Source: Methylomagnum ishizawai (GTDB taxonomy: Bacteria > Pseudomonadota > Gammaproteobacteria > Methylococcales > Methylococcaceae). From it: a stretch of DNA of 64,000 nt. Of this stretch, positions 41,376 to 49,061 are shown piece after piece. The stretch is taken from NCBI RefSeq assembly GCF_900155475.1, contig NZ_FXAM01000002.1, forward strand, positions 1 through 64,000, read 5' to 3'. Within the stretch, counting starts at the first letter, position 1; the number at the start of each line of letters is the position of its first letter. The position numbers and the translations under genes were made by a program. The notes below the pieces were generated by a model. It was not told where the DNA came from. It saw only the letters and a list, made by a program, of their open reading frames with translations, and did no database searches.

Positions 41376-44282
41376 TCATTGCTTCCGCACGGCGGCCCGG
41401 TGGCGAATCTTCAGCCACTCCCTGAAACCCATGACATGGGGTGATTCGTTATCGGGCAGGAAGTCCCCCCGGTAGAGGGCCAGCCAGCGGTCGTTGCCGC
41501 CGGGCGCGGTCAGTCCCCGGATGAATGTCCAACAATCCACCCAGCAGTGCCGCTGGTCGAGCCACAGTTGTCCGCCCCGTTGGATCAGCACCTCCCCGCC
41601 CAACCATTCCCGCAACCGTTTGAGGGTGACATGGTAGGCATTGAGCGCCTTATCGCCGTCCGTGTCGGGCCATAGCAGTTCCGCCAAGCGCTCGGCGGGA
41701 ACGGCCCGTCCCCCGTGGCAGATTAGGGCGATCAGGAGTTCCATGGGCTTGGTTCTCAGTTTGGCGGCCAGGTCCACGGGCCGATTGTCGAGCCATATGG
41801 CCAACCCGCCCAGGGTGCGGACCTTCACCGCCCAAGGCCATGCCTCCAACCAACCGCGGTCTTCCGGGCAGGCCAAGCCGCGCTGGCGGATCATGGCGGT
41901 CACATAGCCGGTTTCCAAGTCCTGTTCCAACGCGGTGGCATAGAGTTTCGCCATGGTGGGCGGATGCCACCAGGCGTGGTTGCGGAATTGGCGGGTCCGG
42001 CCTGTCGCGAGGGCATGGGCCAGGGCGGCCAGGCAACCCGGTTCGTCCCCCTCGCCCAGGGCGAATTCCGCCTCGGCCAGGGCGGCCCGGTAATCCAGGA
42101 GTTCAGCGCCCATGGCCCGGCCTGCCGCCGCCGCTTCCCGCACCAGGAGTTTGCCCTCCGTCCGTTGCCCGGCGTGGAATGCGACCCGGCCATGGTCCAA
42201 GCCGAAGATGGCTGCGGGGAATGGATAGCCCGCCCCTCGGCACAGGGCGAGGCCCGCTTCCACATGGGGCAGCGCCGTAGCTGCGTCGCCCTGGCAGTCG
42301 TAGCGCCAAGCCATGAAGTAGTGGTAGACAGCCCGTTCCATTCCCCGCGCCGTCGGCAGCCGGGCCGCCATCCTCGCCAGGAATCCATCGGCCTGTTCCA
42401 TCTGGCCGGAGGACAGCAGGGCGAACAACGCCTGGCTACACAGGAGTTGGTCCCAGGCATGCACGCCGCTGGTTTCCGCGAGGGCCAGGGTTTCCCGCAC
42501 CCACCCCAGGCAAGCCTCGTTTTCACCGCGCATGGCCAGCAGGCCGGAGGCCATCGTGCCCCAGGCGATGCGGATGAACGGCGGTGCCGCCCGCTCCGGC
42601 CCGAGCAAGGGCCGCAGGGAGTCGAGCAACGCCGTGGCCCGGTCCAGATGGCCCAGCCACCATGCCTCATAAATCAGCAGGAAGCCCCCCAGTTCGATCC
42701 GCAAAGCCGTGTCCCCGCCATGCAAGGCGATGTCCCAGGCCCGGTTGCGCCAAGGGTCGATCAAGGCCGGTTCCGGTCGCCGCCGCATCAAGGCCAGGAA
42801 CATGCGGGATGCGAACCGATCCCCGATGGCGCGGTCCGGCGCGGGGTGATCGGCGGACAGGGACTCCGCCTCCCCGATCCAATGATCCAGGGGCGCGAAC
42901 TGGCCATCGGCGAAAATGAAGGTATCGACGATGGCGCACCACGCCAGGTAACGGCCCTTGGATTCGCCAGCCCGGACGAAGCCCGCATAAGCTTCCTCCA
43001 ACAGGGGCCGCGCCTCGTCGGGCGCGTAGGGCAAGCGGCACAAACCCAGCCAATACCCCAGCCAGGGCGTGGCGCCACCCCCCAGCGCCAAGCGGTCCAT
43101 GATCCAAGCCGCGAGAACCCTGTCCCGGCCCTGCACCAGGCATTCAGCCGCCTGGTCGAGAATCAAGGCTTCCAAGCGGTCCGCATCACGGGTCAGGACC
43201 AGGAGCCGGGCGGCTTCCTCGAATTCCCCCATTTCAAGCAATAACCGGGCGGCTTGCCGCCGCAAACGGAGCAGTTCGTCTTGGCCCATCGCCTCCCCGA
43301 GCGCCGCCAGCAGGAACTCCCGGAACAACCCATGGTATTGGTGGAGCCCGTCGGACAACTGGTGGACGAAGCCGTTGCGGGCTGCCAGGGCGGCGAACTC
43401 CCGGGCCGGATCGGGATGGCCGGTCAGGTGGGCGATGGCCGCCAATTCCATCCGCGGCAGCAAGGCGCTTTTCAATAAGAAGTCCCGCCGGGCAGGTTCG
43501 GCGGTGGCGAGGATTTCCGCCGCGAAATAATTGAACAAGGTCTCGGCCCCTTGCCGGTCGAGCGGGCCGCCGCAAGCGGGGGGCTCCGCCCGGTCCAGCA
43601 GCAGGACGGTGCCGGCGGCCCAACCTTCGGCGCGGGCGTGCAGTCGTTGGGTTGAGGCTTCGTCCAGGTCGTGGCCCGCGATCCGGGCCAGGGCCGCCGT
43701 TTCGGCCAGGTCCAGGCGTAGAGCGTCCCAGCCGAGGCATGCCATGGCCCGATGGACCCGCAGGCGGGCCATGGCGGCGGGCGGCGCGGCGCGGCTCAAC
43801 ACCAGCACCACTCCGCCCGGCGGGATTTCCTCAAGGCCCAGCCGCAGCAATTCATGCAGCGGGCTGTCGGCAAGGAGCGCCTCGTAATTGTCGAACACCA
43901 CGATGAAAGGCGCGGGCAGCCGGGCGTACAGTTCCCGGAAGAAGTTGCGGGCGAAGGCAGCCTTGCCCTGGGCATATTCCGGGCCCAATTTGGGCAGGCC
44001 GGGGGTGCCGGGCACCGAGTGCCGGACCGCCAAGCCCAGGTAGTGGAAGAACGTGGCCGGATCGCTGTCCCCCGCGTCGATTTGGAACCATAACCCGGTT
44101 CCGCCCCGCGCTTCCATATAGCCCGCCGCCAGCACCGATTTACCCGCCCCGGGCGGAGCGTCGATCCATAGGGTGGAACACCCGGCGCGGGCGTGGTCCA
44201 GGGCGGTGAACAGCCGCTGGCGGGGATGGGCGTGGCGCAGGCGCGGAGGCATGAATTTGGCGGGGGCCGGGGGATGAGGCAT
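41376..44282 (-). CDS. MalT-like ATP-dependent regulator with C-terminal SARP-type winged helix
   Basis: A 968-residue regulator from the ATG at 44282 (the frame continues to 44372; start uncertain). Walker A is DAPPGAGKS (41-49) and Walker B is near FIVVFDNYEALL, in an STAND NTPase of MalT type, followed by TPR-like helical repeats (about 380-830). Unlike MalT, the C-terminus is not LuxR-type: KVRTLGGLAIWLDNRPVDL, LIALICHGGRAVPAERLAEL and LNAYHVTLKRLREWL form an OmpR/SARP-like winged helix. It is divergent from the GH5 endoglucanase gene, with 160 bases between starts, so it probably activates that gene in response to a glucan-derived ligand (inference). Confidence 0.85.
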   Translation of the reverse strand: MPHPPAPAKFMPPRLRHAHPRQRLFTALDHARAGCSTLWIDAPPGAGKSVLAAGYMEARGGTGLWFQIDAGDSDPATFFHYLGLAVRHSVPGTPGLPKLGPEYAQGKAAFARNFFRELYARLPAPFIVVFDNYEALLADSPLHELLRLGLEEIPPGGVVLVLSRAAPPAAMARLRVHRAMACLGWDALRLDLAETAALARIAGHDLDEASTQRLHARAEGWAAGTVLLLDRAEPPACGGPLDRQGAETLFNYFAAEILATAEPARRDFLLKSALLPRMELAAIAHLTGHPDPAREFAALAARNGFVHQLSDGLHQYHGLFREFLLAALGEAMGQDELLRLRRQAARLLLEMGEFEEAARLLVLTRDADRLEALILDQAAECLVQGRDRVLAAWIMDRLALGGGATPWLGYWLGLCRLPYAPDEARPLLEEAYAGFVRAGESKGRYLAWCAIVDTFIFADGQFAPLDHWIGEAESLSADHPAPDRAIGDRFASRMFLALMRRRPEPALIDPWRNRAWDIALHGGDTALRIELGGFLLIYEAWWLGHLDRATALLDSLRPLLGPERAAPPFIRIAWGTMASGLLAMRGENEACLGWVRETLALAETSGVHAWDQLLCSQALFALLSSGQMEQADGFLARMAARLPTARGMERAVYHYFMAWRYDCQGDAATALPHVEAGLALCRGAGYPFPAAIFGLDHGRVAFHAGQRTEGKLLVREAAAAGRAMGAELLDYRAALAEAEFALGEGDEPGCLAALAHALATGRTRQFRNHAWWHPPTMAKLYATALEQDLETGYVTAMIRQRGLACPEDRGWLEAWPWAVKVRTLGGLAIWLDNRPVDLAAKLRTKPMELLIALICHGGRAVPAERLAELLWPDTDGDKALNAYHVTLKRLREWLGGEVLIQRGGQLWLDQRHCWVDCWTFIRGLTAPGGNDRWLALYRGDFLPDNESPHVMGFREWLKIRHRAAVRKQ

Positions 44283-44442
44283 GGCGCGGGAACGGATGTA
44301 AGGGGAACGAAACGCCGTGTTTGGCCCGATGGGTGGGCGCGGCCAGCCCCGCAAGGATACGGAATTCCCCATGTAAGAGGAATGTCAGAAGTGGCCACGC
44401 ATGATCTCCGCCGACGCTCCCCATCCCAAAGAGGCTGAATCA

Positions 44443-46050
44443 ATGAAGCTCATCACCCGGAAATTACTGCTGTTGTCCCTGCTCCAAGCCGCCGGGCAAG
44501 CCGAGGCTTTTTACATTGACAATGGCCACATCCACGACAACGCTGGCCGGTCCGTGCAGTTGCGCGGGGTGAACTGGTTCGGCTTCGAAACCGGCGACCA
44601 TGTGGCCCACGGCCTATGGGCGAGGAATTGGAAGGCCATGATCGCGCAGATGAAATCCGTGGGCTTCAACGCCGTGCGGGTGCCGGTCTGCCCGGCCACC
44701 CTGGCGGGCACGACGGTGGGCAGCATCAACACGGCCCTCAATCCCGACCTCGCCGGTAAGAACTCCCTGCAAATCCTCGACGCCGTGCTGGGCGAGTTCG
44801 ACCGCCAGGGCTTCTACATCCTGCTTGACCATCACCGTCTGGACTGCGACGGCGGGATTTCCGAACTGTGGTACGACGGGAGCTATTCGGAACAGCGCTG
44901 GATCGGCGATTTGAGCTTCATGGCCGCGCGCTACAAGGGCTTGTCGCATTTCCTCGGCATCGACCTGAAGAACGAGCCCCATGGTGCCGCCACCTGGGGC
45001 GTCGGCGATCCCCTCACCGACTGGAACAAGGCGGCGGAGCGGGCCGCTACGGCGGTGTTGGGCGTGGCTCCCGATGCTTTGGTGTTCGTCGAGGGCATCG
45101 AGAAAAATCCGTCGTGCAGCGGTTCGGTCAACCATTGGTGGGGCGGCAACCTGGAGCCCTTGGCCTGCCATCCGCTGGCGATTCCAGCCGAGCGTTTGGT
45201 GCTGTCGCCCCATGTCTATGGGCCGGATGTCTATAACCAGCCCTATTTCGGTGCCGCCAATTTCCCCGGCAACCTGCCCGCCATTTGGGAGGCGCATTTT
45301 GGCCGCTTCCGGGATGCGGGCTACGCTATCGCCATCGGTGAAACCGGCGGGCGCTACGGCCATGGTGGCAGCGCCCAGGATAAGCCGTTCCAAGACGCCC
45401 TGATCGACTATCTGGGCGGCAAAGGAATCACCGACCTGTTCTATTGGTCTTGGAACCCCAACAGCGGGGATACCGGCGGCATCCTCCAGAACGATTGGAA
45501 GACGGTCTGGCAGGACAAGCTCGATCTTTTGAACCGGCTGTGGCGGGGTACCTCCCAACCACCCGCCTGTGCCGACGGGCTCGACAACGACGCCGACGGG
45601 AAGATCGATTATCCCGCCGATCCGGGCTGTTCGGCAGCCAGCGATTACAGCGAGGCCGACCCGCCGCCCGCGCCCGCCGCCTGCGCGGATGGCCTGGACA
45701 ACGACGGCGACGGGCGGGTGGATTATCCCAACGATCCGGGTTGCGCCTCGGCCGCGGATACCGATGAAACCAACCCGGTCCAACCGCCGCCCCTGGTGCA
45801 AAAGCTGCCCGCCAAGGTGACGATCACCACCGATTGGGGCAGGGGTTATTGCGCCGACGTGGCGGTGGTCAATACCACCGCCAATGCCGTGCGATGGAAA
45901 ACCCGCTTCAGGGTCCAGGGCACCATCAACAATCTATGGAACGCGGCCTACACCCAGTCCGGCTCCATCCTGACGGCCCGGGGCTTGGACTGGAACCGCA
46001 CCGTGCCCGTCGGAGGCTCGGTGCGGTTCGGGTTCTGCGCGGTACGCTGA
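44443..46050 (+). CDS. Secreted GH5 endoglucanase with calcium-type repeats and CBM2-like module
   Basis: A 535-residue protein from the ATG at 44443 (GAGG at 44431). Signal peptide to about residue 22; GH5 catalytic domain to about 365 with acid/base Glu178 (LKNEPHG) and nucleophile Glu300 (AIGETGGRYG). Two repeats starting at Cys376 and Cys414 (CADGLDNDADGKIDYP; CADGLDNDGDGRVDYP) have EF-hand-like Asp spacing and probably bind calcium as linkers. The last 95 residues (KVTITTDWGRGYCADVAVVN) look like a CBM2 cellulose-binding module. It should cleave beta-1,4-glucans. The regulator gene stands divergently upstream. A cellulase in an apparent methanotroph is notable; it may act on the cell's own cellulose. 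Confidence 0.9.
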   Translation: MKLITRKLLLLSLLQAAGQAEAFYIDNGHIHDNAGRSVQLRGVNWFGFETGDHVAHGLWARNWKAMIAQMKSVGFNAVRVPVCPATLAGTTVGSINTALNPDLAGKNSLQILDAVLGEFDRQGFYILLDHHRLDCDGGISELWYDGSYSEQRWIGDLSFMAARYKGLSHFLGIDLKNEPHGAATWGVGDPLTDWNKAAERAATAVLGVAPDALVFVEGIEKNPSCSGSVNHWWGGNLEPLACHPLAIPAERLVLSPHVYGPDVYNQPYFGAANFPGNLPAIWEAHFGRFRDAGYAIAIGETGGRYGHGGSAQDKPFQDALIDYLGGKGITDLFYWSWNPNSGDTGGILQNDWKTVWQDKLDLLNRLWRGTSQPPACADGLDNDADGKIDYPADPGCSAASDYSEADPPPAPAACADGLDNDGDGRVDYPNDPGCASAADTDETNPVQPPPLVQKLPAKVTITTDWGRGYCADVAVVNTTANAVRWKTRFRVQGTINNLWNAAYTQSGSILTARGLDWNRTVPVGGSVRFGFCAVR

Positions 46051-46344
46051 GCCGCGTGGCCGCGAGGCGGCCATCCATGCGGTCGCCCGGATGGTCTTGG
46101 TCACTTGGGCAGAATCGTGCCATGCTGTGGCACCGCTGACCGAACAACAGCCAGGACACCGCCCACTGCCGCGGATCTGTCCCGTTTCTGCTGGCATTCC
46201 ATTCCCGTCTCCCACCCAAGCGGGGTCCGCTTCAACCGGCGTTTCGATTTGAAGGCCATCCTGAAAGCCACCTTGGACGCCGCCGTGGCAACCGCTCCAC
46301 GTACCGAGCGGTGGTTACGCCTGGCTGAAGCACGACGCTAATCA
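46051..46344. other. Gap holding a probable degraded coding fragment
   Basis: About 290 bases after the endoglucanase. A plus-strand frame reads CWHSIPVSHPSGVRFNRRFD and later RTERWLRLAEAR up to about 46341, which looks like the end of a real protein, probably a transposase or passenger gene, but I cannot name the family. It abuts an IS1-type fragment. Confidence 0.4.
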
Positions 46345-46473
46345 GGTTTGACATTGCGAGCACGGATCAAACGGCTGGCCAGAAAGACCATTTGCTTCTC
46401 CAAGCTAGAAACGATGCACGATATCGTAATTGGCCTTTTCATCAACAGATATGAGTTTGGATTTTTGGTTTAA
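46345..46473 (+). pseudogene. IS1-family transposase C-terminal fragment
   Basis: The plus strand reads LTLRARIKRLARKTICFSK, then METMHDIVIG-like sequence (actual: LETMHDIVIGLFINRYEFG) and a stop at 46471-46473. This matches the highly conserved end of IS1-type transposases ('LR.r.kRL.RKTICFSKs..mHd.vIG.fin'). Only the last 40 or so residues remain. Its stop overlaps the 3' end of the convergent MarR gene, whose last codons may derive from the insertion. Confidence 0.8.
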
Positions 46474-47027
46474 ACATCCAGGTTCAGAACACTACCCGAT
46501 TTTCGGGGGGGCGTGCTCCTTACGGCCAAAGGCTGCATAGCGGCTTGGTCCTCGGGGATGCGCATGGCATCGACTAGGCCATCCAAATTTTCCGTCAACG
46601 CTTTTAAGGCGGGTTCCGACAACTCGAACAAGGCGTGCTGCAATAAACCCCGCTTGGGGTCCGGCGCTTCATCGACAAGGGTTTGCCCTGTTTCGGTCAG
46701 ATAAAGCCGGACCACCCTTTGATCCGAAGGGGTCCGCTCCCGCCGGATTAAGCTTTTCTTTTCCAGCCTAGGCAATAGGTTGCTCACCGTGGATGGGTGG
46801 ATCGCCATCACCCGTGCGAGTTCGGAGACATTGAGTCCCGGATTCCTGGATATTTCAAACATCACCCAGAGTTGGGCACAGGTGACTCCGGTGCAAGATT
46901 CCACCCACTGGGTGTGCTGCTGAACCGCGCGAAAAATCATACGGAAGCGCTTCAAGGCTTCATGCGGCCATAAGACCGGCTCCTCCTGTCCAGACAGGCC
47001 GGCCTGTTTTCCGTTGTCAATATCCAA
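46470..47027 (-). CDS. MarR-family transcriptional regulator
   Basis: A 185-residue regulator from a TTG at 47027, chosen because GGGGAG lies 6 bases before it; the open frame extends further without a better site. The winged helix-turn-helix shows LNVSELARVMAIHPSTVSNL (helix-turn-helix, about 80-100), followed by LEKKSLIRRERTPSDQRVVRL, the typical MarR wing with Asp-Gln-Arg. A Cys-containing segment (VESCTGVTCAQLW) could sense oxidants. It is divergent from the DUF2490 gene; the paired TTTGNNCAAA palindromes before that gene are likely binding sites. The C-terminus merges into an IS1 fragment on the other strand. Confidence 0.88.
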   Translation of the reverse strand: MDIDNGKQAGLSGQEEPVLWPHEALKRFRMIFRAVQQHTQWVESCTGVTCAQLWVMFEISRNPGLNVSELARVMAIHPSTVSNLLPRLEKKSLIRRERTPSDQRVVRLYLTETGQTLVDEAPDPKRGLLQHALFELSEPALKALTENLDGLVDAMRIPEDQAAMQPLAVRSTPPRKSGSVLNLDV

Positions 47028-47254
47028 AGTTACTCCCCTCTTCCAGCGTTCGCAAAAAGCCCACCATGTTCCCATCCTCCCGGTTGCTCGGGAATCTTCA
47101 AGCTTCCGGTCCTTGATGGGTTGATTTAAACCGCCCCACCATGGATTCCAAGGTGCTTTTGTTCACCAAGACGCGGGGAATTATCCGGTGGAAGTTTGGC
47201 GGATGCCAGGAATTTGAGGGGCTTTGGCTTTTTGGCATGTTCCTTGGTAAACAA

Positions 47255-47279
47255 TTTGACCAAATTAATTTTGTACAAA
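47255..47279. promoter_or_regulatory. Paired TTTGNNCAAA palindromes before the DUF2490 gene
   Basis: TTTGACCAAA at 47255-47264 and TTTGTACAAA at 47270-47279 share the inverted pattern TTTG-N2-CAAA and start exactly 15 bases apart. They end 20 bases before the DUF2490 start, overlapping where its promoter should be, and face the divergent MarR gene, a natural candidate for the binding protein. Confidence 0.65.
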
Positions 47280-47298
47280 TATTGTTGAGGCACACTCC

Positions 47299-48066
47299 AT
47301 GATGAAGCTCATCCGCAATCCCAGGATGCCGGCAGCGCTACCTCCCCTGCGGAGTAGGCTTAAAGTCGGCGCTTGGCTCATGCTCGCAGGATTGTGGGGT
47401 GCGCATGCGCCGGCTGGCTTGGCCGCGACCAACAACATGGCCGGAAACTGGGACTCGGTCACGCTTTCCGGTCATTTCGGGGCGCTGTCCCCGCGACTGA
47501 AGGATTTCCGCTGGCAGTTCCTGGAGCAAACCCGGTTGCGGGATGACAGCCCGGAGGGATTCCGGTTCTCGGAGAATCTATTGTTCTCCCAACTCGGCTA
47601 CGCCATCAATGACCATGCCAGCGTTTGGCTGGGATACGTCCATGACTGGATTCATCCCCTCGATAAGCTGGCCTTCCAGGAAAGCAGGCCCTACGAGGAT
47701 TTCCTTTGGATCTCCGCGTTCGGAGACCTCAAGCTCACCAGCCGCAGCCGGCTTGAACAACGGATCAACCAGACGACCGGCAACCTGGGCGTGCGGGCGC
47801 GCCAGATGTTGCAACTCAACTATCCCCTTCGGTTCATCCATGACGACCTCGGCGTCTACGTCGGCGACGAGGTTTTGGGCTATCTGAACACCAACCACTT
47901 CGGTCCCACCGGATTCAGCGAGAACCGCGCTTTCGCGGGCCTGGGCTTCCAGTTCACCCAGCGGATGGGTGCCGACCTGGGCTATCTGGGCCAATACGTG
48001 GTCAATAGGCCCGGCAACGACCTCTTCACCCACAATGTCCAATTCAACCTGCGTTTCACCTTTTGA
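47299..48066 (+). CDS. DUF2490-type outer-membrane beta-barrel protein
   Basis: A 255-residue protein with a signal peptide ending near residue 43 (LMLAGLWGAHAPAGLAA). The mature part has alternating amphipathic strands (FRWQFLEQTRLRD, LLFSQLGYAINDHASVWLGY, SRLEQRI, RFIHDDLGVYVGDEVLG) and ends in a Phe (NLRFTF), the hallmark of outer-membrane barrels. It fits DUF2490, a small-porin-like family of unknown substrate. GAGG lies 8 bases before the ATG. The MarR gene is divergent and TTTGNNCAAA palindromes stand on both sides, so expression is probably controlled by that regulator. Confidence 0.82.
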   Translation: MMKLIRNPRMPAALPPLRSRLKVGAWLMLAGLWGAHAPAGLAATNNMAGNWDSVTLSGHFGALSPRLKDFRWQFLEQTRLRDDSPEGFRFSENLLFSQLGYAINDHASVWLGYVHDWIHPLDKLAFQESRPYEDFLWISAFGDLKLTSRSRLEQRINQTTGNLGVRARQMLQLNYPLRFIHDDLGVYVGDEVLGYLNTNHFGPTGFSENRAFAGLGFQFTQRMGADLGYLGQYVVNRPGNDLFTHNVQFNLRFTF

Positions 48067-48129
48067 GGGGATCGCAACCTACCCAGGAACCTGGACGTTA
48101 GAGCCTGGCACCCATCTTGGCACAGATGT

Positions 48130-48177
48130 TTTGACAAATTATGTTTGATCAAAGTATTTTTGTCCAAAACTTGTTTG
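48130..48177. promoter_or_regulatory. Phased array of TTTGNNCAAA palindromes before the channel/antiporter operon
   Basis: TTTGATCAAA (48144-48153) and TTTGTCCAAA (48159-48168) start 15 bases apart, exactly as in the pair at 47255-47279. A one-base-shorter copy TTTGACAAA begins at 48130 and a half-site TTTG at 48174 keeps the phase (14, 15, 15). The array lies upstream of the next plus-strand genes. Confidence 0.65.
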
Positions 48178-48201
48178 AGCCTACATGGGTGAAAACTGGC
48201 C

Positions 48202-48471
48202 ATGCGAAATCTCGACGAAGTTGCCGCCGACGCAGGATCGGCCTGCGAAAGACCGGGTTCGGAGGCTATTCCCCGTTGGCATGGGCTGACGGGGCAGTCG
48301 CCTTGCGACGGATGCGAAACCCGGATGTTGCGCGACCGGGCAGACTTGCCGCGATTTCTTGGCTCGCCGCCGTATTCCGCATTCCGTTGTACACGGTGGA
48401 CATTGCGGATCGGAATTGGCTTGAACAGCTCCGTCGATTCTTCAAAGAACCCTATGGAGGCGATCTCATGA
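48202..48471 (+). CDS. Possible small protein upstream of the channel operon
   Basis: An 89-residue frame starting MRNLDEVAADAGSACERPG whose TGA overlaps the ATG of the next gene (ATGA at 48468-48471). The overlap and its place after the operator array favour it, but there is no strong ribosome binding site and the composition (many Arg, Pro, Ser) is that of a chance frame. No family is recognised. It could equally be a transcribed leader. Confidence 0.25.
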   Translation: MRNLDEVAADAGSACERPGSEAIPRWHGLTGQSPCDGCETRMLRDRADLPRFLGSPPYSAFRCTRWTLRIGIGLNSSVDSSKNPMEAIS

Positions 48472-49061
48472 CGCTCTTTGAGAACTGGTCCGTGGTTTCC
48501 TTGGACAACGAAGCCACGGACACCGACCAGGATGCCCGCGTGTTCCAAGCGCCCGATGCCAAGGGGGACTTGTATTTGCTGGGAATGGCCGTAGGCCCCC
48601 GCCACGATTGCACGGTGAAAATCCTCGCGATGGGGGATGCGCGTGGCGTGGATGGGGCGATGATTCAAGTGAGCGGCCAGGAATATCAGATATCCGAGCC
48701 CAAGGGTGTCTACGAAGCGGCCTTTCCGAATGCGCGCGCCCGATTGCTGGAAAACCTGCACCATCGGAAATCTCCCGCAGGTTCTCTCCGGGTGTCGGAA
48801 CAACGGGCCGCCGCCTTTTCGTTGGGAGGAATGCTCAAAGGATGCTTGGCGATATACGCGACTTCCGTAATCTTGATCGGTGCGCAGATCAAAATCCTGG
48901 AATGGTCGGGATGCCTGGAATACCGGAACGATGGCTGGAACGCGCATTACAGCTTCCATTTCATTCAACCACCGCTCCAAGGCAATACGCTTGTGCCTCA
49001 TTTGATGCCTCGCAAGAGGGGCTTCCTGTTGGAGCGTCATCAACAAGCGGGGATACCTTGA
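48468..49061 (+). CDS. Hypothetical protein upstream of the ClC channel
   Basis: A 197-residue protein starting MTLFENWSVVSLDNEATDTD at 48468, with GGAGG 7 bases before the ATG. The first 120 residues look like a genuine folded domain (ARVFQAPDAKGDLYLLGMAV; VYEAAFPNARARLLENL), repeated beta segments with acidic turns; the end is less typical and may be frame-disturbed. Its stop overlaps the TTG start of the channel gene (TTGA), suggesting coupling. An alternative minus-strand frame here looks spurious. No function is known to me. Confidence 0.55.
   Translation: MTLFENWSVVSLDNEATDTDQDARVFQAPDAKGDLYLLGMAVGPRHDCTVKILAMGDARGVDGAMIQVSGQEYQISEPKGVYEAAFPNARARLLENLHHRKSPAGSLRVSEQRAAAFSLGGMLKGCLAIYATSVILIGAQIKILEWSGCLEYRNDGWNAHYSFHFIQPPLQGNTLVPHLMPRKRGFLLERHQQAGIP

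Noticed and set aside
41964-43244. 426-codon plus-strand frame opposite the MalT-like regulator
   Set aside because: Gln/Gly/Pro-rich antisense frame; the minus strand has Walker motifs and TPR-like helices.
45568-45760. Repeated CADGLDND segments as a possible DNA repeat or CRISPR-like array
   Set aside because: Only two copies, in frame, encoding EF-hand-like linkers of the endoglucanase.
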